In this document: one piece after another, positions 31,629-40,374 of the stretch | How the letters are laid out: every line of letters starts with the position of its first letter | Position numbering within the stretch: the stretch's first letter is position 1 | Assembly (NCBI RefSeq): GCF_021347895.1 | Contig: NC_067123.1 | Coordinates: forward strand, 41,541,527 to 41,605,526 | Source: Acanthochromis polyacanthus | Lineage: Eukaryota > Chordata > Actinopteri > Pomacentridae | DNA length: 64,000 nt | Direction of reading: 5' to 3' | Made by a program: the position numbers and the translations under genes | The notes under the pieces: model-generated | The model's database searches: none | Told to the model about the DNA's origin: nothing | What the model saw: the letters and a program-made list of their open reading frames with translations, nothing else

Positions 31629-32319
31629 AGGGGAACTTCGGTTTTTTTCAACCTGGGGTCTGTTTCCATATGTAATTTCATACATGTGAGTGATGGAGAA
31701 ATTAATTTTCAACATAGCTCCAGTATTTAGCCAGGCAGGCAGCTTAGTAGCTCAGCTAGCAGCTCAGCTAGCGAAAAGCATGGGGCAGCTGGCCCCCCCA
31801 CGTCAAAGTCCGCCCTAACGTGCTTTTTTCCCCCACACTGACCGGCTCGGATAGTCTCAACGAGTGTCCCACAACATACTAGAGATGAGAAGTGAACGAA
31901 AACCTCCACATTACCTGGCGATCGCTCTTTGTTGTGGTCTGTATCTAAGCGAGCTCTCGCGCGATTTCAGAACGAGATTTGCTTTCTAGCGTCCTGAGAT
32001 TTGGATACAGACCACAACAAAGAGCGATCGCCAGGTAATGTGGAGGTTTTCGTTCACTTCTCATCTCTAGTATATTGTGGGACACTCATTGAGACTATCC
32101 GAGCCGGTCAGTGTGGGGAAAAAAGCACGTTAGGGCGGACTTTGACGTGGGGGGCCAGCTGCCCCATGCTTTTCACTAGCCGAGCTGCTAGCTGAGCTGC
32201 TAAGCTACCTGCCTGGCTAAATACTGGAGCTATGTCGAAAATTCATTCCTCCATCACTCACATGTATGAAATTACATATGGAAACAGACCCCAGGTTTGA
32301 AAAAATCCGAAGTTCCCCT
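31629..32319. mobile_element. 691-bp palindromic MITE flanked by TTAA
   Basis: The sequence begins AGGGGAACTTCGG and ends in its complement, with TTAA on both sides (31625-31628 and 32320-32323). The two halves are reverse complements almost throughout (for example CCAGGTAATGTGGAGG), with a spacer of about 80 bp at 31940-32010. TTAA targets are used by Kolobok and piggyBac transposases. The short ORFs in it (31727-31909, 32001-32195) are mirror images of one another and not genes. Confidence 0.85.
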
Positions 32320-32537
32320 TTAATACTTTAACATTTAACGTTTATTGTTAAATGTTTGTCTTGATTCTTAAATTGTATGTATGGGCGGTGTAATCTCATG
32401 GACCGCAAAACAAATTTACCCACGGGTATAAATAAATAACTTGAACCTGTTTGATTGCTTTAATTCAACATTGGGCTTCCTGGATCCGGGTCCAGATCCA
32501 GGATCTCACGCCTACCTCCTGAAATGAGATGCTTTGG

Positions 32538-32545
32538 CATAAAAG
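32538..32545 (+). promoter_or_regulatory. TATA-like box of member 3
   Basis: CATAAAAG within TTTGGCATAAAAGCCC, 116 bp before the ATG at 32654. This spacing is similar to member 2 (136 bp). Confidence 0.45.
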
Positions 32546-32653
32546 CCCAAAGAAAAAAAGTTTCCCGTTAGTTTGTCAGAAGCAGAAGTTGGCCGAACGC
32601 AACAGGAGAAGTGTCACAGAAAACTCGTGTACGGTTTTATCTCTGCATCCATC

Positions 32654-32707
32654 ATGAAGACCTCGGCTTTGGGAGTTTTTACTGTAGCTCTGGTGGCATT
32701 CACACAG
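32654..32707 (+). CDS. GPI-anchored repeat glycoprotein, exon 1 (signal peptide; member 3)
   Basis: ATG (CATCATGA) encodes MKTSALGVFTVALVAFTQ, a secretory signal peptide. The exon ends on a full codon (phase 0) at CAG|GTACCT. Its length (18 codons) and phase parallel member 2 exon 1 (20 codons, phase 0). The intron is 32708-35181 (2474 bp) and contains a 541-bp palindromic element, a CA/TA microsatellite and diverged minisatellite. Confidence 0.8.
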
Positions 32708-33139
32708 GTACCTGATCATTATCTCTTAAAATGACCGTACTAGAGATGCTCTGTGTGAATTTAATCAATTAATTACTCAATATGTAACTGTCCTGAAAGT
32801 TTTCTTTTGTGGTTTAATAGATTTTAAGAGGCCAGAAGGTGTTATTTATTATTATATTCTCTTCTAATAGTGATGATTCCGATTCAGTATACTGCTGGAA
32901 TTGTCTATGCATGACTGTTTGACATTTTTTGCTTTAAAAAGCAAACACCCACGATAGCTCAAGAAGCTTTCAAAACTATTTGCTGATTATACTGTGGTAA
33001 CACTAGAAGTACAGATGAAAATTACCATGTGGGTCATTCCACAATTGGACATCAAATTCAAATTCAAATAATCCATGTACAAAATACTAAAATATGCAGT
33101 TGTTGTGTAAATGTACTTGTCCTGATTGTCCTGGGCTTA

Positions 33140-33680
33140 CCGGGCTTTGCAAAAGTTCTGTTACACGGTTTCATGATCTTTAGAGACGTTTACATGTCGG
33201 AGTGAAAAATTCCTTTAAACAAACTGAAAGTTCTACCTTATAGGCAGGTGTCATTAATACAAATTGTTCTCCGTTGAAGTTGTATCAAGATAGAAGTCAA
33301 AAGAGTTGAGATATCTGCTCTCCTTTGTGCTGAACATCAGCTGGATGACCGTCCACAGAGTTGCGGAGAGGCTCAAGAATGGTGAAGATCTTTCAGGTCT
33401 TCACCATGATGAAGACCTGAAAGACTCTGTGGACGGTCATCCGGCTGATGTTCAGCTGGTTGGCTTTGTCAGACCTGTTGTGGCCAGCACAAAGGAGAGC
33501 AGATATCTCAACTCTTTTGACTTCTATCTTGATACAACTTCAACGGAGAACAAATTTGTATTAATGACACCTGCCTATAAGGGAGAACTTTCAGTTTGTT
33601 TAATGGAATTTTTCACTCCGACATGTAAACTTCTCTAAAGATCATGAAACCGAGTGTAACAGAACTTTTGCAAAGCCCGG
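33140..33680. mobile_element. Palindromic MITE with TA target duplication
   Basis: Ends CCGGGCTTTGC and GCAAAGCCCGG, with TA at 33138-33139 and 33681-33682. Both arms carry the same segment in opposite orientation. The plus strand near 33340 reads WMTVHRVAERLKNGEDL, similar to the N-terminal helix-turn-helix of mariner-like transposases. It seems to have arisen as an inverted duplication of a transposon end. In the intron of member 3. Confidence 0.7.
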
Positions 33681-33685
33681 TATAT

Positions 33686-33687
<2 letters not shown>

Positions 33688-33736
<49 letters not shown>
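33688..33736. repeat. CA/TA microsatellite
   Basis: (CA)n followed by (TA)n directly after the palindromic element. Confidence 0.95.
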
Positions 33737-33739
<3 letters not shown>

Positions 33740-33741
<2 letters not shown>

Positions 33742-34385
33742 GCAATGTTTTGGACTAATTCTAAGTAGATTTGGATGGCTTTTCAATCATTTAACTAATT
33801 GACTAATTTAACTAATTTCCCATGTATTTCAGACAAGTTTTTAATCATTTTGGATGAATTTGGAGTTATTTAGGACAAATTTCACGTCATTTGGATCAAG
33901 TATCAGCTCAGAAAAGAAATATATCACGGTATTTTGGACAACTGGATGAATTTTGGACAAATTCTAAATGGTTCAAGTCATTTGGATCTAATTTCGACTC
34001 ATTTCACATGCACTTAGATTAGATGAATTTTGAATCCCTTGGATGAAATTGGAGTTATTTAGGATAAATTTCAAGTCACTTGAAATATGTATCAACTCAA
34101 AATAAAAATATTTCAAGGGATTTTGGACAACTGGATGGGTTTGCGATCAATTTTAAGCAGATTTGAGCGAGTTTCAAGTCATTTTGGACTATTTGTGACT
34201 CATTTTACATGTATTTAGATGCATTTTGAGTCATTTTGGATGAATTTTGAATAGTTCAGAACAAAGTCATTTAAAACAAGTATCAGTTCAAAATGGAAAC
34301 ATTTCAAGGCATTTAGGACAATTGGATGTGTTTTGGGGAAATTTTAAGTAGATTTGGAAGCGTTTCGAATAGTTTCGGATTAATT
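33740..34385. repeat. Diverged TTTTGGAC/AAGTCATTT minisatellite
   Basis: Degenerate units around TTTTGGACAA, AAGTCATTTGGAT and GGATGAATTTTGA across about 640 bp of intron. The same motif family recurs at 36840-37070 and 38720-39010. Confidence 0.65.
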
Positions 34386-35181
34386 TGAAAGTATTTTTTA
34401 AAATATCAAATAAGTCTGGAGGTCCCTCTAAAATGCAATCTTTCTCTTGCCCCACCCCCTAGATGACCAAATTGAATCTCTTTTTGGTAACATTCTTTTC
34501 ACTGACGTCTCCTATAATTGTGGGAACATTTTTTTAATCAACATAATATTTTAGATAATTATTATACATGGAACATGTGTCCCACAACATGTTAACATAA
34601 CCTTGTGTCTTGTTTTAGTCGTTTTGTGTCGTTGTCGTTTACGTCTTCAAACAGTTTTCCTAAAGAATCTTTTCATCCATTGTCAGCCTTGATTGGAAGT
34701 CTCACTCTACCTCATATTATCAGGATCAGACTCATTCTTTGGACTGTTTTCCATCAGTCAGTTTGTCCTCTTGGTCAGCAGTAACAGCTAGCTAAATATC
34801 TAGCTTCTACTGCTGAGAAAAAGATCACATTAGCATGGATTAGAGTAGGGTTAGCAAACACAGAAAACATGGAATAAAAATGCTACCATTGATATGGAAG
34901 CTGAGTCAATGAATACCTATTATTGATCAATGTGGAACAGAAAACTGGAAAAGAGAAAATTTATTTATAAGCATTTTGAAGCCCAAATGTCCTCCAATTC
35001 TGGAAAGACCCACCAACAGTTATCCTGGTAGTGACTGAAACAAATCATGAGAAACAACTATCGAGACAGAAAGCAGGAATGTTGTTGGAACAGACGCTAC
35101 TGCTTCTGAATACTCACTGAAATTATTGTTTTTTGTTCTTTTTCTGATCAACTGTGTCCGGAACGACCGCGACTCTGATAG

Positions 35182-36378
35182 ACTGCAATCGCAGATTCGA
35201 CCACCAGACCGGCAAACACAACTGTCAACCCAGCTGGCAATGTCACTGTCAACGCAACCACTGTCAACCCAGCCGGCAATGTCACTGTCAACGCAACCAC
35301 TGCCAACCCAGCCGGCAATGTCACTGTCAACGCAACCACTGTCAACCCAGCCGGCAATGTCACTGTCAACGCAACCACTGTCAACCCAGCCGGCAATGTC
35401 ACTGTCAACGCAACCACTGCCAACCCAGCCGGCAATGTCACTGTCAACGCAACCACTGTCAACCCAGCCGGCAATGTCACTGTCAACACAACCACTGTCA
35501 ACCCAGCCGGCAATGTCACTGTCAACGCAACCACTGCCAACCCAGCCGGCAATGTCACTGTCAACGCAACCACTGTCAACCCAGCCGGCAATGTCACTGT
35601 CAACGCAACCACTGTCAACCCAGCCGGCAATGTCACTGTCAACGCAACCACTGCCAACCCAGCCGGCAATGTCACTGTAAACGCAACCACTGTCAACCCA
35701 GCCGGCAATGTCACTGTCAACGCAACCACTGTCAACCCAGCCGGCAATGTCACTGTAAACGCAACCACTGTCAACCCAGCCGGCAATGTCACTGTCAACG
35801 CAACCACTGTCAACCCAGCCGGCAATGTCACTGTCAACGCAACCACTGTCAACCCAGCCGGCAATGTCACTGTCAACGCAACCACTGCCAACCCAGCCGG
35901 CAATGTCACTGTCAACGCAACCACTGTCAACCCAGCCGGCAATGTCACTGTCAACGCAACCACTGCCAACCCAGCCGGCAATGTCACTGTCAACGCAACC
36001 ACTGCCAACCCAGCCGGCAATGTCACTGTCAACGCAACCACTGTCAACCCAGCCGGCAATGTCACTGTCAACGCAACCACTGTCAACCCAGCCGGCAATG
36101 TCACTGTCAACGCAACCACTGTCAACCCAGCCGGCAATGTCACTGTCAACGCAACCACTGTCAACCCAGCCGGCAATGTCACTGTCAACGCAACCACTGT
36201 CAACCCAGCCGGCAATGTCACTGTCAACGCAACCACTGTCAACCCAGCCGGCAATGTACCTGTCAATGCAACCACTGTACCGATGGCTGCTACTACAAAA
36301 GGTGGCGTCTCGGCGGTGAGAGCCTCGGCGTTGTTTCCTGTGGTGCTGTTGTTGTTGTTCCACCAGCTCTGCCAGTGA
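35182..36378 (+). CDS. GPI-anchored N-glycan-rich repeat protein, exon 2 (member 3)
   Basis: The acceptor GACTCTGATAG ends at 35181. The exon runs in phase 0 for 398 codons plus TGA, giving a 416-aa precursor with exon 1. There is no ATG until near the end, so ATG-based ORF searches miss this frame. It begins TAIADSTTRPANTTVNPAGN, then about 26 copies of a 13-residue unit, NATTVNPAGNVTV, each with two sequons (NAT, NVT), predicting more than 50 N-glycans plus Thr for O-glycans. The tail TTKGGVSAVRASALFPVVLLLLFHQLCQ (shown in parts: TTKGGVSAVRASA, then LFPVVLLLLF) is a good GPI signal. AATAAA follows at 36404. Glycan-repeat proteins such as fish egg hyosophorins are an alternative comparison, but they lack this tail. 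Function is unknown. Confidence 0.8.
   Translation, partial: TAIADSTTRPANTTVNPAGNVTVNATTVNPAGNVTVNATTANPAGNVTVNATTVNPAGNVTVNATTVNPAGNVTVNATTANPAGNVTVNATTVNPAGNVTVNTTTVNPAGNVTVNATTANPAGNVTVNATTVNPAGNVTVNATTVNPAGNVTVNATTANPAGNVTVNATTVNPAGNVTVNATTVNPAGNVTVNATTVNPAGNVTVNATTVNPAGNVTVNATTVNPAGNVTVNATTANPAGNVTVNATTVNPAGNVTVNATTANPAGNVTVNATTANPAGNVTVNATTVNPAGNVTVNATTVNPAGNVTVNATTVNPAGNVTVNATTVNPAGNVTVNATTVNPAGNVTVNATTVNPAGNVPVNATTVPMAATTKGGVSAVRASALFPVVLLLLFHQLCQ
35220..36258 (+). repeat. 39-bp coding minisatellite, about 26 copies
   Basis: The unit ACTGTCAACCCAGCCGGCAA plus AACGCAACC-type remainder is 13 codons long. Changes are few: GTC/GCC at one Val/Ala codon, GTC/GTA, and one GCA/ACA. No indel is seen, so all frames stay open on both strands. 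Confidence 0.95.
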
Positions 36379-36403
36379 GAACCAAAAACTCACCTCAAGG
36401 ACG

Positions 36404-36413
36404 AATAAATAAA
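36404..36413 (+). terminator. Poly(A) signals of member 3
   Basis: Overlapping AATAAA hexamers (36404-36409 and 36408-36413) 26 bp after the stop codon. Confidence 0.7.
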
Positions 36414-36499
36414 CTCTTGTTCTTCGACGCATCTCTTTTAGCAACCATGAAGCTTCAGTCAACCGAATGATGACGCACAGCAATGAAGGGAAAATAGTA

Positions 36500-36840
36500 A
36501 ACCCGTGTCCGAAATTCTAAATATAGCCTTGAACTTGTTGAATATCCTTGTAAAGAAACAGATTTTAACTAATAAAAAAAAACACCTTGAGTTGATTGAA
36601 GTCCGAAGGCTGCCTCAGCTGATGAAGATTAAAATGTGTGACTGTTCTATGGTACGGGGGTGATATTTACTCTCACCTTAACATTAACACTCCTATTACC
36701 TTCAAATTTACTCACATCTTGACATCAGTATCAATATCTTGATTCACTTGATGGGTTTAAGTCAGGACTTTGGGGAGACCAGACTCGAACCTTCATTCTT
36801 GCCTGACTGAACCATTTCTTTGCCACTAACTCAGCAATTT
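36500..36840. other. Intergenic stretch
   Basis: Nothing recognised. Confidence 0.4.
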
Positions 36841-37070
36841 CCAACCAAATTGGAGTCATTTTAAATCATTGTTAAAGTAATTTTGGACAACTTTCAAGTC
36901 ATTTTTGAGTCAATTTGGACATTTTTTTTTGTCATTTTGGAAACATTTGAGTAATTTTGAACCAATTCTTAGTCATTTTGGACCAATTTTTAGTCATTTT
37001 AGACAATTCTCAGTCATTTTGAACAATTTTTTAGTCATTTTGGGCAAATCTTTAGTCTTTTTAGACAATA
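36841..37070. repeat. AGTCATTTTGGACAATTTTT-type minisatellite, left part
   Basis: Degenerate repeats of about 20 bp. The array is split by the transposon at 37071-38719 and continues to about 39010. Confidence 0.8.
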
Positions 37071-37148
37071 GGGTAGATGCCCGACCTAGACTGACATACT
37101 TCCGCTAGATTCTCAAACAGCGTAACCACTTCCTGTCACTCGTTTAAA

Positions 37149-38329
37149 ATGGCGAAGTGCGAAAAAATCAAACTGCAGCGAGTGGTAAATAGTACTTCAG
37201 CGGAGCATTGTTCTGTTCCGCTGTGTCAGGCATCCAGTCGATATAATTCTGTTCTCAGTTTTCACTCTGTGCCTGCTGATCCCGAGACGAGAAGAAAGTG
37301 GAAAGTTGCTATTCGCCGGGACAACTTCACGATCACCGACCGTACCCGGGTTTGCAGCCGGCATTTTAAATCAAATCAAATCAAACTTTATTTATGAAGC
37401 ACTTTTCATACAAAAAAAGCAGCGCAAAGTGCTGTACAACATTTAAAAACATTAAAAATAAGAATACCCATCCCGCCCTCCCTCCATATAGGCACACAAC
37501 TGCACACACACACACACACACTCTCACCAATGGCTATAGGAAGACATGGCGTGGCACTGATGATTGTGGAAAATGCCTCCATTGGGGCCGTCCACACCGG
37601 GAGGAGCTCCAGGCCATGCCCGCCGAAGGCGCCGGCACCCAGACTCCCCGACCACGACAGACACAGGGACCCCACACCGAGGTAGGGAGCCCCCCAACTA
37701 GCCGAGCCGAGGAGACTCGAGGACAACACCCCCAGCAGCAGACCAGACACAGCCCCCAGTGTGGAGGACCCCCCTGAGGAAACACTGGAGTTGAAAGAAA
37801 TAAAATAAACATATAAATAAATGTGGTAATAACTAAATAATGGGAAGTAAAAACCGTAACATACATAAGATGATAAATAAGGAATGATAAGAACATCAGA
37901 ATATAAGAAGGCTTAAAAGATCAGTTAAAAGCCTGATTAAAAAGGTAAGTCTTTAACCTTCCTTTAACTTTTACTCCGGATGATTTCTGTGACACAGCAG
38001 GGCGGCGGCTCTTGAAGAAAGGAGTTGTGCCCTCGCTGTTTGAATGGAACTCTTTTTTATCACCCCCACAAAGACCGGGGGTTTGGCAGAGAACAGAGCG
38101 ACCGGCGGTAGCGGCGGTGGACTCGGAGCCCGAGGATGCACCGGAGGAGGCAGCAGCGAGCGTAAACTCTGCCGGTCACCATGACTACGCCTCTCTCCCA
38201 GATTCTGCAGTGGTTGATCTTGCTCTGGAGGAAAATAAATCACTCAGAGAGGAGATCAAGCACTTGAGGGAAGACATGTTGAGGATGACATTGAGGCAGC
38301 GGTTTGGCATCCATCGCTTTGCCCACTAA
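37149..38329 (+). pseudogene. THAP-domain ORF of the transposon, split by an insertion
   Basis: 37149-37368 encodes MAKCEKIKLQRV... and a THAP zinc finger (CSVPLCQ ... KWKVAI ... RVCSRHF, the C2CH pattern). The frame resumes at 37974 with TPDDFCDTAGRRLLKKGVVP, the end of the THAP module, then an acidic linker and a Leu/Glu-rich coiled-coil (ALEENKSLREEIKHLREDM). A TAA at 38327 interrupts HRFAH before DRDIRLFTR and a donor-like GTAAAT. So there is one insertion, one stop and a missing catalytic domain. It would bind the element ends in the intact relative. It is a transposon relic, not a host THAP gene, because it lies between the inverted repeats. Confidence 0.75.
37369..37968. mobile_element. 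600-bp non-autonomous insertion in the THAP ORF
   Basis: Flanked by TTTTA (37364-37368 and 37969-37973), apparently the target duplication. It begins with TCAAATCAAACTTTATTT and AGCACTTTTCATAC, then AAAGTGCTGTACAAC, a common teleost dispersed-repeat motif. A (CA)n run (37503-37520) and a GC-rich body follow. No transposase. Confidence 0.6.
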
Positions 38330-38477
38330 GACCGAGACATTCGGTTATTCACAAGGTAAATAATAAATCCTCCAGCTCGTCTCAATATGTTAAGCCTGCA
38401 GTAGCTACAACGTTAAAGTAGTATCATCTCCAACATATGCTAACTAATGTTAAAAACAACACAGTTTCGGGTCTTAC

Positions 38478-38628
38478 CTTCGTACTTGTGAATGTAGCTT
38501 GTAACGTAAAGTTGGAATCCCTTGCTTTTTTTACTCGATGAGGCTCTTGTCGATGCTCGAATAAAACGACTTACGTCATTAATCGTTATTATGGGCAGAT
38601 CCTGGAGCGAGCCTGTGAAGAACGCCAT
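38478..38628 (-). pseudogene. First exon of second transposon ORF
   Basis: Minus strand: MAFFTGSLQDLPIITINDVS continuing RFIRASTRASSSKKSKGFQ to a GTAAGA donor at 38477. The start style resembles the accessory ORF of ISL2EU elements (which carries a YqaJ-type nuclease in full copies); the remainder is absent. Confidence 0.45.
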
Positions 38629-38719
38629 AGCTACTCTGCAGCTACACGAGTGACCGGAAGTGGTTACGCTGTTTGAGAATCTAGCGGAAGTACGTCAGTC
38701 TAGCTTGGGCATATACCCT

Positions 38720-39010
38720 ATTCTCAGTCATTTTGAACAATTTTTAGTCATTTTGGAAATGTTTTAGTCGTGTCATTTTTGACATTTATTTTTGACATTT
38801 TGGACAAGTTTCAGTCATTTTGGGCAAATTTTGAACCATTTTGAACCAATTTTAGGTAATTTTGATTAATTTTTAGTCATTTTGGACTACTTTTTGTCAT
38901 TTCTGACACATTTTGATGTAATTTTGGGCAACTTTTAAACCATTTAGTGTCACTTTTTAGTCATTTTGTGGATGCTTTTTGTCATTTTGGATAATTTTTG
39001 AGTTGTTGAT
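38720..39010. repeat. AGTCATTTTGGACAATTTTT-type minisatellite, right part
   Basis: Continuation of the array at 36841-37070 beyond the transposon. Confidence 0.8.
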
Positions 39011-39213
39011 TCATCACATCTGAGGATGTTATGTACAGGCACACACAAATGTTTATTTTCTTAGATGTTTAATACAGCTTAAAGCCTGGGGTCAAATTCA
39101 CCCCAAAGAACACTGATACGTTCAACATGTGTACAGGTCATTGAAAACATGTCATCATGTTCATTTTATGTTTACCCAGTTGCCTCCATTAAATTAGGAA
39201 AAGTTATTAATTA

Positions 39214-39931
39214 TTAGAGATGGGATTTCTGGCTCTTTGAGGGGAACCGGCTCTTGGTGAGCCGTTTCTTTCAAAGAGCCGTTCAAAAAACTGGCTCATT
39301 TTTATATTTATTAAGTTTCAAGAAGCCAGTCTGGCCTTAGCTCATTTTATCTTGGAAATAATCACTGGGAGGAATGAATTTAGATATCCCACCAATATGA
39401 GTTTGAATTATTCTGAAAGAAGCACTGGCATTTTCAGAGGCTTCATTCTCACTATTATCTGAGCCATCTGGCTCTCTTCTCACCTCTGCCACTTTTACTG
39501 TTGGATGTTGAGTTTTCAGGTGTTTGTGCAAATTATTTGTGGAGCCTTACTTAAAATATTTTTTTGACACATACTGCATTTAGCCTTACTGTCTGCCACG
39601 AGAGAAAAGTACATCCAAATGCTGCTTCGTTTCCTTAATTGGCTCATTTTGTCCACTACCACGGACTGACTCTCCTCCTCCTCATTTAGACCGCTGCTGC
39701 TGCTCTCCAAGGCATTCACATGTTTCTGTGTTGATGTTTTGGTTTTTTTCCCACTGGTGCACTCACGTGAAGGCAGCGTGGACAGCGTGGCGTGATGCTA
39801 TTTGCATATATAATAAGCACTGCGCTCCTTCCCATGTAACTGGGGGGAATAAAGAAAAACAGAACGGTTCCCATCGCTCATGTTAACGAGCCGTTCAAAA
39901 GAACCAGTTCGTTCGTAAACGTCACAACACT
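39214..39931 (-). mobile_element. Non-autonomous hAT transposon
   Basis: 718 bp flanked by the 8-bp duplication ATTAATTA (39206-39213 and 39932-39939), typical of hAT. The right end, read inward, is TAGTGTTGTGACG. Ends share GAGCCGTTC-type subterminal motifs (for example GAGCCGTTCAAAA in both). It retains only the zinc-finger part of a transposase gene on the minus strand. Confidence 0.8.
39337..39719 (-). pseudogene. BED zinc-finger remnant of a hAT transposase
   Basis: Two minus-strand frames. 39719-39516 has SSIWMYFSLVADSKAKCSMC; the shifted frame 39531-39337 continues NLHKHLKTQHPTVK. Together these show the W-x-Y-F, C-x2-C and H-x4-H pattern of a BED finger. A frameshift separates them and the catalytic domain is missing. 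Confidence 0.75.
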
Positions 39932-39939
39932 ATTAATTA

Positions 39940-40275
39940 TGAACCGAAAAGATTGATCATTTATTTAGAGACGTTAAATATTGAGTGGGGTCAAATTGAG
40001 CCCAAAGATAGTAGGAGGGTTAAAAACAAAAGACCTAATACTGAAGGGAATATTGTGATGAGATTATCTGAACAAATCATGCCAGTGTTCCCTACCTGGT
40101 TTATTTGTAAAATAAATACTACATTTATTTGTAGTATAAATTATTCATCACCTTTTCATTAACTGCACTCAACACAACTTGTTTTGTTAGATTTTATGTA
40201 TTTGTGAGTCAGTAAATGTAGAAGATGCAATTCATGTTGATCTAATAAAATGTGAAGAGCAGGAAGTTATCAGAG
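39940..40275. other. Intergenic stretch downstream of the annexin gene
   Basis: Nothing recognised apart from the poly(A) signal of the annexin gene at its edge. Confidence 0.4.
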
Positions 40276-40281
40276 TTTATT
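40276..40281 (-). terminator. Poly(A) signal of the annexin gene
   Basis: AATAAA on the minus strand, 33 bp after the stop codon at 40315-40317. Confidence 0.6.
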
Positions 40282-40314
40282 TTTGCATAAAGACAGACTG
40301 TGTGGAATTCTGGT

Positions 40315-40374
40315 TTAATCTTCAGACCGACAGACGGCCAGCAGCACCTGTAGATGATCTCCTTTGAACTGTTT
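40315..40374 (-). CDS. Annexin coding exon 12 (last)
   Basis: KQFKGDHLQVLLAVCRSED then TAA. Acceptor TTTTCTACAG. End of repeat 4. Confidence 0.9.
   Translation of the reverse strand, partial: KQFKGDHLQVLLAVCRSED

Larger units (their letters stand above)
37071..38719. mobile_element. THAP-encoding DNA transposon (ISL2EU-like), internally deleted
   Basis: Terminal inverted repeats of about 75 bp begin GGGTAGATGCCC on the left and GGGTATATGCCC on the right (complement). Both contain CTTCCGCTAGATTCTCAAAC. TA flanks both ends, and removing the element restores the minisatellite. It encodes a THAP-domain ORF on the plus strand and, facing it, the first exon of a second ORF on the minus strand. 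Two divergent ORFs with 2-bp target duplication fit the ISL2EU group related to PIF/Harbinger. The catalytic part is missing, and a 600-bp insertion splits the THAP ORF. Confidence 0.7.

Noticed and set aside
35020..36483. Long ORFs on both strands over the 39-bp array (HCQRNHCQPSRQ, STQPLSTQPAM, GCVDSDIAGWV, ALTVTLPAGLT)
   Set aside because: Shadow frames of member-3 exon 2. Only the third plus frame has a matching acceptor phase, sequon pattern, GPI-type tail and poly(A) signal.
37149..38329. Host THAP-domain gene
   Set aside because: Enclosed by 75-bp inverted repeats and TA duplication, split by an insertion and ended by a stop; it belongs to a transposon.
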